Part shown: positions 54,373 to 60,397 of the stretch, one piece after another
How the letters are laid out: each line of letters opens with the position of its first letter
Position numbering within the stretch: position 1 is the stretch's first letter
Source: Desulfobacteraceae bacterium
GTDB taxonomy: Bacteria; Desulfobacterota; Desulfobacteria; Desulfobacterales; Desulfosalsimonadaceae
NCBI GenBank assembly: GCA_003597945.1
Contig: QZJS01000098.1
Coordinates: 1-60,397, forward strand
DNA: 60,397 nucleotides
Direction: 5' to 3'
Notes under the pieces: model-generated
The model's input: only the letters and a program-made list of their open reading frames with translations
The model's database searches: none
What the model was told of the DNA's origin: nothing
Position numbers and translations under genes: made by a program

Positions 54373-56883
54373 ATGGCACAAGCCGCGTTAAAAGATACCA
54401 GCGTTGAAGAATTTGAAACCAGGCAGCAGTGGTGGTGGGCCGCGGAGAAAAAACGCTCCGGCCGGCTCGACTACCTGCGCAAGGCCATCTGGAAAAAAGG
54501 CGCCATCGGCGGTCTGTACGCGCCGGGCGTGAAAGTCGATCTGGAACGGGCCCAGCTGCAAACCCGGAAGGCAAGAGAACTGGAGTTTTCCAATGATGCC
54601 TATGTCATCAAGTTTGCCAGAATGATCGCTCACATCCTGGATAACAAGACCATTTTCATCACCGATCATGCCCAGCTTGCAGGCTATACCGCCAGCCTGC
54701 CCCATACCATCGGATGGGACCCGAGCTGCGCGTCGATTTTAAACGTGGAAGTCTACAACGACCCCACCGCCATTCCCGAGCCCGCTGACGAAAGCCAGAA
54801 AATCATCCAGGAGGTCAATGCCTACTGGGGCGGTAAAACCGACCTGGATCGGATGATGCCGGTGTTTGACATGGAAGACCTGATGAAAATGCTCTCCGGC
54901 TCCATCGGCTGGGGCGTCCCCCTGGCCCGGGGCGGCTATTCCAGCAAGGATTATGAATACATCATGACGGGCAAACGGGCGTTTCAGGACATCATTGACG
55001 AACTGGACCGGAAAATCGACGAAGGCGACGAGATGACCCACGCGCCAGGCGCCACACCCGAAACTACGGACATGTATGACAAGCTCAATAACTGGGAAGC
55101 GATGAAAATCACCCTGGAGGCCGGCATCCGCATTGCCCGGCGCTATGCCCGGCTGGCCCGGATTATTGCCGAAAATTTCGAGGAAGATCCGGTGCGCCGC
55201 GAAGAGCTGTTAAAGATCGCCGAAACCTGCGAGCGCGTGCCGGCCCATCCGCCCCGCAATCTCCAGGAATCCTTTCAGTATGATATTTTCATTCAGATGA
55301 TGAGCCGGACCGAGGCCATTGAAGGTGCCTGGCCGTCCCGGCCGGATTTTTATCACGGTCCTTACTACGACAAGGACGTCAATATTGATCACACGCTTAC
55401 CAAAGAAGAGGCCCTGGACCTGGTGGGCGAATTTCTGATCCGGGCCGCCGAAGTCTGCCAGTTCAAGCCCAAATGGACCCGGGAAGGGCTCCAGGGGATC
55501 GACGGCACCTGGGTCTGGACGATCGGCGGCGTGGATGCCCACGGCAACGATGCCTGCAATGACCTGACCATCGCCCTGATGCAGGCGGCCCGCCTGGTCC
55601 GGGTGGCCAATCCCACGTTGTCGTTCCGCTGGCACCCCAAGGTCAAAGACGAAGTCCTGCGCGAGATTTTCGAATGCAACCGCCAGGGGCTGGGGTATCC
55701 CAATATGCGCAATGATCCGGTGCTCATCGCCAACACCATGCACTGGTACGGGCATCCCATTGAAGAGGCCCGGCTCTGGGCCAACCAGGCCTGCCTGTCG
55801 CCGTGCCCCACCACCAAGCACGGGTATCAGCCCATGCGCATGGCCAATGCCACGGCCAACTGCGCCAAAATCATCGAATACGTGCTGACCGGCGGATACG
55901 ACAAGGTGGTCAACATGCAGGTGGGCGCGGAAACCGGCGATGTGACCCGGTTCAAGAATTTCGAAGAGTTCTTTGACGCCTGGACCATGCAGATGAAAAC
56001 CATTTTTTCCATCCTCGTTCGGGCCGTGAACCGGGCCCGGACACTGGCGCCCAGACTCACCCCAAGGCCATTTCTTTCCGGAATATCGGAACGATCCATC
56101 GAAAGCGGCATGGACACCTTTGAGCCGTCTCTGGAGCGCGGCAACGCGTGGATCACCGCGTTTACCTGGGTGGAAAATATCGACAGCCTGGCGGCCGTCA
56201 AGAAGCTGGTGTTTGAAGAGAAGAAATACACCATGGCCCAGCTCAAGGAAGCCCTGGACGCCAACTGGGAGGGCTTTGAGCAGATGCGGCTGGACTTTGT
56301 GCGAAACGCGCCCAAGTGGGGCAACGACGACGATTATGTTGACGACATCATGATCCGCTGCCTGCGCGAAGCGGCCAAATTCTCCAGGGAGCTCAAATGC
56401 CCGTCGGGCAACAGTTGGCCCATTCTGCCGGAAAACGTCAGCGGAAACATTCATTATGCCAATATCGTGGGCGCCCTGCCCAACGGCCGGCGGTTGGGCG
56501 ACGCCCTGTATGACGGCGGCATCTCACCGGGTCCGGGTCTGGATAAAAAAGGACCCACGGCGGTGCTTAAATCGTGCAGCAAAATCGACCACATCACCGA
56601 CGGCCGGGCTTTCCTGCTGAACCAGCGGCTGTCCCCGACCCAGCTTGCCGGCGAAAAGGGTTATCAGCTCTGGAAGGCCTACATCCGCACCTGGGCGGAT
56701 CTGGGCATCGATCATATCCAGTTCAACATGATCGATGACGCCACGCTGCGGGCGGCCCAGAAGGAGCCGGAACAGTACCAGGAAGTCATTGTCCGGGTGG
56801 CGGGCTACAGCGCGCATTTCGTCGATATCAGCCGAAAGACCCAGGATAATATTATTCAGCGGACCATTCATGGACTGGGGTAA
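54373..56883 (+). CDS. assA: alkylsuccinate synthase-like glycyl radical enzyme, catalytic subunit
   Basis: 836 residues. A fumarate-adding glycyl radical enzyme: active-site Cys474 in NQACLSPCPTTKHG, glycyl radical at Gly811 in VRVAGYSAHFVDISR, and the PFL-type barrel between. It belongs to the BssA/AssA/NmsA group rather than pyruvate formate-lyase or diol dehydratase, judging by SPCPTTKHG and its small-subunit partners. I favour AssA/MasD (n-alkane) because the neighbours are a B12 mutase and MeaB, the alkane route, not the bbs beta-oxidation genes of toluene. It adds a C-H substrate to fumarate without oxygen. Strong ribosome site AGGAGG. Substrate range cannot be read from sequence alone; NmsA or other arylalkane synthases remain possible. 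Confidence 0.85.
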   Translation: MAQAALKDTSVEEFETRQQWWWAAEKKRSGRLDYLRKAIWKKGAIGGLYAPGVKVDLERAQLQTRKARELEFSNDAYVIKFARMIAHILDNKTIFITDHAQLAGYTASLPHTIGWDPSCASILNVEVYNDPTAIPEPADESQKIIQEVNAYWGGKTDLDRMMPVFDMEDLMKMLSGSIGWGVPLARGGYSSKDYEYIMTGKRAFQDIIDELDRKIDEGDEMTHAPGATPETTDMYDKLNNWEAMKITLEAGIRIARRYARLARIIAENFEEDPVRREELLKIAETCERVPAHPPRNLQESFQYDIFIQMMSRTEAIEGAWPSRPDFYHGPYYDKDVNIDHTLTKEEALDLVGEFLIRAAEVCQFKPKWTREGLQGIDGTWVWTIGGVDAHGNDACNDLTIALMQAARLVRVANPTLSFRWHPKVKDEVLREIFECNRQGLGYPNMRNDPVLIANTMHWYGHPIEEARLWANQACLSPCPTTKHGYQPMRMANATANCAKIIEYVLTGGYDKVVNMQVGAETGDVTRFKNFEEFFDAWTMQMKTIFSILVRAVNRARTLAPRLTPRPFLSGISERSIESGMDTFEPSLERGNAWITAFTWVENIDSLAAVKKLVFEEKKYTMAQLKEALDANWEGFEQMRLDFVRNAPKWGNDDDYVDDIMIRCLREAAKFSRELKCPSGNSWPILPENVSGNIHYANIVGALPNGRRLGDALYDGGISPGPGLDKKGPTAVLKSCSKIDHITDGRAFLLNQRLSPTQLAGEKGYQLWKAYIRTWADLGIDHIQFNMIDDATLRAAQKEPEQYQEVIVRVAGYSAHFVDISRKTQDNIIQRTIHGLG

Positions 56884-56931
56884 TCGTAATAAGTAATATT
56901 ATATAGACACATTCAAACAGGGAGAATGCCC

Positions 56932-57288
56932 ATGTCGCGAAGAGAGGAAAAACGAAAGGCCTATGCCAGCATGCTGGCTCCGAATCTCGGGGAACCGGAA
57001 TCCGCTCCCGGGAAAAAGCCTGAAAAAGTTTGCGGCACGTGTCTGCATTATCTGGAAACCTCCTGGTCCAGCGACGGTCGGGGGTCCTGCAAGACGCTCA
57101 AACTGGGTTCGGATATCCACGCCAATCCGCCGGTATATGTGACGGACGGAAAGGAAGGGTATCTGACCCGGACCCTTTCGGATGCCTCCGGGTGCGCGCA
57201 ATATGAAAAGATGAAGCTCATCGACAAGGACGGATATGAATGCTCCGATCCGGCGTATCGGCGGACTATACGGCAATTGCAGGAATAA
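56932..57288 (+). CDS. Cys-rich synthase subunit (BssB/MasC-like)
   Basis: 118 residues from ATG 56932; an in-frame ATG at 56926 is too close to the GGGAG ribosome site. The N-terminus is Lys/Arg-rich. The core has VCGTCLHYLE, GSCKTLKLG and SGCAQYEK: four Cys in the spacing of small Fe-S subunits of benzylsuccinate and alkylsuccinate synthases. It follows the catalytic gene by 48 bases. Which of the described B/C/E subunit names applies cannot be settled without alignment. It ends exactly where a palindromic element begins. Confidence 0.72.
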   Translation: MSRREEKRKAYASMLAPNLGEPESAPGKKPEKVCGTCLHYLETSWSSDGRGSCKTLKLGSDIHANPPVYVTDGKEGYLTRTLSDASGCAQYEKMKLIDKDGYECSDPAYRRTIRQLQE

Positions 57289-57410
57289 TTCCAATTCGCA
57301 TTCAAGCGGCATCGGCGTTGCCTGCGTCGTCGGCTCCTCGACTTACCGGAAGTAAGCCTGCGTCGCCTTCTCCTTGCCGCCTTGATGTCATCTTGAATGC
57401 GAAATGGAAT
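57288..57410. repeat. Nested palindromic intergenic element, copy 3
   Basis: 123 bp. Ends are a 19-bp inverted repeat with one mismatch (ATTCCAATTCGCATTCAAG at 57288, inverted copy 57392-57410). The left end begins on the last base of the upstream stop codon, as in copy 2. The midpoint hairpin is CTTAC (57342-57346), loop CGGAA, GTAAG (57352-57356). It lies inside the synthase operon and could set mRNA stability between segments. Confidence 0.8.
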
Positions 57411-57446
57411 AAATAGCATTAACCTATGAGAAGGAGGAAAAAGTTT

Positions 57447-57671
57447 ATGAAATGTATTGCATGCGGCCATGACGGGCCGTTGTCGGATTTCAGATATCTT
57501 TACAACGCGCGCATCGACGCGTCCATCAGCATCCGTCAGTGCATCAACTGCCAGGAATGGGTGGCGGTGGATGAACTTAAAGGCGAAACCCTTGAAAAGA
57601 TCACGGGCGGGGCCGCCCCGTGGGGAAAAAGCGCCGGCATCGAGGGCCTTGCCACTGACGCGGCGGCGTGA
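57447..57671 (+). CDS. small two-CxxC protein (MasB-like / rubredoxin-like subunit)
   Basis: 74 residues from MKCIACGHDGPLSDF with an AAGGAGG ribosome site. Two CxxC pairs (CIAC at 3-6 and CINC near 32-35) separated by YLYNARIDASISIRQ give a zinc-ribbon or rubredoxin-like knuckle; a Gly/Ala-rich tail follows. Similar small proteins accompany alkylsuccinate synthases; the exact role is unknown, possibly assembly. It is 6 bases before the MoxR gene. Confidence 0.7.
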   Translation: MKCIACGHDGPLSDFRYLYNARIDASISIRQCINCQEWVAVDELKGETLEKITGGAAPWGKSAGIEGLATDAAA

Positions 57672-57677
57672 CGGCCG

Positions 57678-58529
57678 ATGAATCCGAATCGTCCGAAATT
57701 AATGGTTCCGGAGGCGGATCCGCATTTTTTTCTTCCGGAAGATATCATCGAAAGCATGGATCGGGTGAGGCTTTTGTCGGAGCGGCACCCGGTCAACGTG
57801 CTGGTGGCCGGCAAGCAGGGGTGCGGCAAATCGACCCTGGTGCGGCAGTTCGCGGCCCGGAACAACCGGCCCCTGGCCACGTTTCAGATCGGGATGCTCT
57901 CTGAACCGGGCCAGTTGTTCGGCGAACACGGGCTCAAAGACGGTCGGACCTATTACCGCAAATTTCTGTTTCCTGATGCCGTTCAGACGAAAGGATGCAT
58001 CATTCATCTGGAGGAGATCAACCGGCCGGAGCACCCCAAGGCCCTTAATATGCTGTTTTCCGTGCTTTCAGAAGACCGGAGCATCTACACCGACGAGCTG
58101 GGCCATATCAAGGTGGCAGAAAACGTAGTGTTTTTCGCCACCCTGAATGAAGGGGATGAATTTGTCGGCACGGAAATGCTGGATGCGGCTCTCCGGGACC
58201 GGTTTTACGTGGCCATGCTCGACTATCTGCCCCGTGAGGTGGAAACCCGGGTGCTCTGCCTGAAAACCGGCATCGAGGAGGCCGACGCCCTGACCATTGT
58301 CAATGTGGCCGGCCAGTTGCGCAACAACAACCGGGAACCCATCGTGGTCTCCACCCGGCATACCCTGATGATCGCGGAAATGGTTTCCATCGGCGCGAGC
58401 ATCGAAAAAGCCTTTGCCATGAGCCTGCAGATCAGTCCGGATATGCTGGAATCGATTCTGCTCTCTTTTCACGTGGCGATGAAACAGACCGGAAGCGGGC
58501 GTCATGGTCAAAACTATCAGCTCTATTAG
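57678..58529 (+). CDS. MoxR-type AAA+ ATPase (BssE-like chaperone)
   Basis: 283 residues. MoxR AAA+ with Walker A GKQGCGKST (near residue 40), Walker B IIHLEEINRPEHPK, sensor 1 FFATLNEGDEF and an arginine-finger region AALRDRFYVAML. MoxR proteins remodel metal or radical enzymes together with a VWA partner; BssE in toluene operons is of this type. Here the VWA partner gene overlaps its 3' end by 26 bases, which argues for coordinated expression. Likely task: activation or repair of the glycyl radical enzyme or its Fe-S subunits. Confidence 0.88.
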   Translation: MNPNRPKLMVPEADPHFFLPEDIIESMDRVRLLSERHPVNVLVAGKQGCGKSTLVRQFAARNNRPLATFQIGMLSEPGQLFGEHGLKDGRTYYRKFLFPDAVQTKGCIIHLEEINRPEHPKALNMLFSVLSEDRSIYTDELGHIKVAENVVFFATLNEGDEFVGTEMLDAALRDRFYVAMLDYLPREVETRVLCLKTGIEEADALTIVNVAGQLRNNNREPIVVSTRHTLMIAEMVSIGASIEKAFAMSLQISPDMLESILLSFHVAMKQTGSGRHGQNYQLY

Positions 58530-60339
58530 CTTCAAGCCGCAGTGCGGCATGGACCCGGGTGATACGGTATTTTCAGGCGGCGATATTCGGCCGGATTGTC
58601 CGGACCGCTGCCGGGAGTCTACGGCAATCGACGGCATATCCGCTTACTGGCGGAAAAACACGTCTTCCAGGGAATCCATTGAACTGGCCAACCTGTTGAG
58701 GGCGCTGCGCAAGGTTGCCGGCCATCTGGGGGCCAATACCGGCCGGATCGAATATGACGGAATGTCCTCGGCGGCCGACGGGGCCATTCGGGTCAGCCCC
58801 GAGTGGGTGATGGGGCAATATCCGGTCCCGTCCGAAAAAGTTGATCCGGTCATCGGGCATGTGGTCCATGAAGCCCTGCATCGCATGGAATGGTCCACCC
58901 ATGTCTGGAAACTCCTTGAGCCGGACATGGAGTCCATGCCGCCGCTTCAAAAGGTGATGTTTCAGAAAATGGTGGTCACCGGCGAAGACATCTATGTGGA
59001 CCGGAAATCGGATTTGTCCGTGTTCGGCCTGTATACCGCGGTTCTCAGAGGCCATGATCTGGCGGACCAGGACGCCAGGGTGCCGTCAAACGGCATTTCC
59101 GTGGATGAGCTGATGCTGACCTGGCGGGCCGGGCTGTTTGATGATCCGGCCGTCCGGGAGCCAAAGCCCGAATACAGCGAATTGCTTGACGCGTTGAATC
59201 ATCTGGCGCGGCGGTTGTATAACGAGGCCGGGGCCGATTGGCGGGTGACGAAAAAATGTCAAAACCGGGCATCCTTTTATCGCGATGCCTGGAAGCAGGT
59301 GGAAGGGCCGATCAAACAATTGCCTGTTTACCATAAACAGCTTTACTGGTTTTCCCGCACCAGCCCGGCCCGAATAAGTCCGGCCGGGCGAACCGGAGGC
59401 GCAAAACCCGGGAAACCCGCATTGCCCCGGCCCCTGGTTCGTGAAATTCAAACCTGTCTGGCCGCTGATGCCGTTGATATTACGCCGCTCATCCGATCCG
59501 TGGCCGGATATGACAATGAAACCGTTGAGCCCATGTCCCGATGGGATTTCAACATGCCGTCCCGGCCGGTGATCGATCGGCGGATGATCGGCAGGCTCAA
59601 GGCCGTGTTTCAGAATTACGCGGCCCGCCGCACCATTGTGAGCCGAGGCCTGCTCACCGGCCGGCTCGATCCGGGGCGTCTCTACCGGGCCCCGGTGAAC
59701 GGCCGGTGTTTCAGGGAGGATCTGCGGATTCCCAATCCGGACTGGTGCATCGGCCTGTTGATGGATGCCTCCGGCTCCATGCGGGGAATCAAATGGAAAA
59801 TGGTGGAAAGCATCATCGCCAACCTGCACAAGGCCCTTTCCGGCGATAAAAACCGTCTGAATGCCTGGGCTTATTTTGAATCCGGCGGGATCGCCATGCT
59901 TTCACGCCTGATCAAGGAAAACACGCTCATGTCGGTGCCGCCGTCGGGCCAGACCGCCTCGGGCCAGGCCATTATCGCCGCGGCCATGATGATGCCCAAA
60001 AACCGCCGCCAAAAGATCCTCATCCATGTGACCGACGGCGAATCCAATTTCGGGTGCGATGTTTCTTACGGGATCGAGTTGTGCCGGAAGGAAAAGATCG
60101 ATCTGATCACTCTGGGGTGCGGCTACAGAGACCGGCAGGCCATGCAGGAGCAGTACGGCCGGGCCATCCAGTTCATCGACCATTTTGAGCAGCTTCCCCG
60201 GGCCATGGAACATCTTGTTAAGTCGATTTTTTTGTTTGGGGCAAAAGCGATGAAGAGCCGGTTTTCAAATACTATATCAGAAAAATTAATTCTGAGAACA
60301 CTCTTGTCCAAAAACCATTTTACAGTAGTAAAGCGATAA
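58504..60339 (+). CDS. DUF2201-like metallopeptidase/VWA protein partner of MoxR
   Basis: 611 residues. The N-terminal half has a putative metallopeptidase signature HEALH (H122-H126, HExxH) in HVVHEALHRMEW, and the C-terminal half a von Willebrand A domain with the MIDAS motif LLMDASGSMRG (near residue 420), TASGQAIIAAAMMM and HVTDGESNFG. The DUF2201 family joins exactly these two parts and commonly pairs with MoxR. The last 30 residues (after SIFLFGAKAMK) are AT-rich and unlike the rest, which suggests a junction or readthrough into other DNA. Whether the peptidase is active is unknown. The start is at 58504, inside the MoxR gene. Confidence 0.75.
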   Translation: MVKTISSISFKPQCGMDPGDTVFSGGDIRPDCPDRCRESTAIDGISAYWRKNTSSRESIELANLLRALRKVAGHLGANTGRIEYDGMSSAADGAIRVSPEWVMGQYPVPSEKVDPVIGHVVHEALHRMEWSTHVWKLLEPDMESMPPLQKVMFQKMVVTGEDIYVDRKSDLSVFGLYTAVLRGHDLADQDARVPSNGISVDELMLTWRAGLFDDPAVREPKPEYSELLDALNHLARRLYNEAGADWRVTKKCQNRASFYRDAWKQVEGPIKQLPVYHKQLYWFSRTSPARISPAGRTGGAKPGKPALPRPLVREIQTCLAADAVDITPLIRSVAGYDNETVEPMSRWDFNMPSRPVIDRRMIGRLKAVFQNYAARRTIVSRGLLTGRLDPGRLYRAPVNGRCFREDLRIPNPDWCIGLLMDASGSMRGIKWKMVESIIANLHKALSGDKNRLNAWAYFESGGIAMLSRLIKENTLMSVPPSGQTASGQAIIAAAMMMPKNRRQKILIHVTDGESNFGCDVSYGIELCRKEKIDLITLGCGYRDRQAMQEQYGRAIQFIDHFEQLPRAMEHLVKSIFLFGAKAMKSRFSNTISEKLILRTLLSKNHFTVVKR

Positions 60340-60351
60340 ATTGAGGCCTTG

Positions 60352-60373
60352 AAAAAAAATCCTCCTTGGGGAT
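60352..60373 (-). terminator. minus-strand intrinsic terminator
   Basis: Read on the minus strand, ATCCCC, a short loop and GAGGAT form a 6-bp stem followed by eight T (60359-60352). This implies a leftward gene ending just outside the window, converging on the VWA gene. The stem includes a G-T pair and is short. Confidence 0.45.
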
Positions 60374-60397
60374 ATTGTTGTTTCACCACAAAACGAC

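Noticed and set aside
55210-56454. 414-aa open frame antisense to the glycyl radical enzyme
   Set aside because: A shadow of the GC-rich codon pattern of assA; it has no motif or ribosome site and the sense gene is beyond doubt.
54373-56883. Pyruvate formate-lyase or choline trimethylamine-lyase
   Set aside because: The SPCPTTKHG active-site region and the Cys-rich small subunits belong to fumarate-adding enzymes.
57288-57410. Integron attC site or intrinsic terminator
   Set aside because: Length and hairpin form are similar, but the attC core site (GTTRRRY) pair is not present, and there is no T-tract after the stem.

Overview
The window looks like the chromosome of an anaerobic, probably sulfate-reducing member of the Desulfobacterota (Desulfobacterales type). 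The pointers are a fumarate-adding glycyl radical enzyme cluster with a B12-dependent mutase, a rubrerythrin/ferredoxin pair, a PocR-type sensor, and moderately GC-rich core genes. This is inference from gene content; there is no rRNA or tRNA in the window to confirm it.

Layout. 1-2.5 kb: 3' part of a divergent dnaA and a GlcD-type FAD oxidase. 2.6-9.1 kb (minus strand): a housekeeping operon rpsF-rpsR-DUF2232-rplI-dnaB-hflX-suhB plus a 64-aa Cys-rich protein. 9.1-22 kb: a PocR-domain protein, a PAS/NarX-type hybrid kinase, a flavin-binding PPOX-like protein with a PEP-synthase-like enzyme, an AttEFGH-like ABC export operon, a methyltransferase and a CaiB-type CoA-transferase. 22.2-23.0 kb: ferredoxin and rubrerythrin. 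23.0-28.1 kb: a scrap-yard holding a broken YhcG/DUF1016 nuclease, three AlbA_2/GHKL-ATPase genes (one intact, one 5'-truncated, one frameshifted) and short duplicated fragments of the neighbouring genes. 28.2-29.9 kb: YkvA, WYL regulator and a small secreted protein.

30.2-39.5 kb: an AT-richer four-gene operon, the best candidate for a little-known system. It encodes a membrane coiled-coil protein, a membrane-anchored coiled-coil McrB-type AAA+ ATPase, a 1042-aa DUF2357-like protein with an apparent Hsp70/actin-like nucleotide-binding fold, and a UPF1-like SF1 helicase fused to a C-terminal PD-(D/E)xK nuclease. This resembles the CoCoNuT branch of type IV (McrBC-like) restriction. 39.7-45.1 kb: a second putative conflict module (methyltransferase; MazG-like/PLD/SF2-helicase fusion; phosphatase/ADP-ribosylglycohydrolase fusion). 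45.2-47.8 kb: an orphan AbiEi-like antitoxin whose AbiEii partner survives only as a 24-codon stub, followed by a DUF4062/GHKL-ATPase protein.

48.1-60.3 kb (plus strand): a catabolic cluster best read as anaerobic n-alkane activation by fumarate addition. It runs B12-binding mutase subunit, mutase catalytic subunit, MeaB chaperone, MmgE/PrpD protein, glycyl-radical activase, a 54-aa Cys-rich small subunit, alkylsuccinate synthase-like catalytic subunit, two more Cys-rich small subunits, a MoxR ATPase and a metallopeptidase/VWA protein. Expected logic: the synthase adds the alkane to fumarate; after CoA activation, the mutase rearranges the alkylsuccinyl-CoA skeleton; the MmgE/PrpD protein could supply an epimerase step; MoxR and VWA proteins would remodel or maintain the enzymes. 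The CoA-activating and decarboxylating enzymes are not visible here.

Three 121-144 bp intergenic elements (2481, 50392, 57288) form one family of nested palindromes. Each has its own matching terminal repeats, a shared core, and a 5-bp/5-nt hairpin at the exact midpoint.
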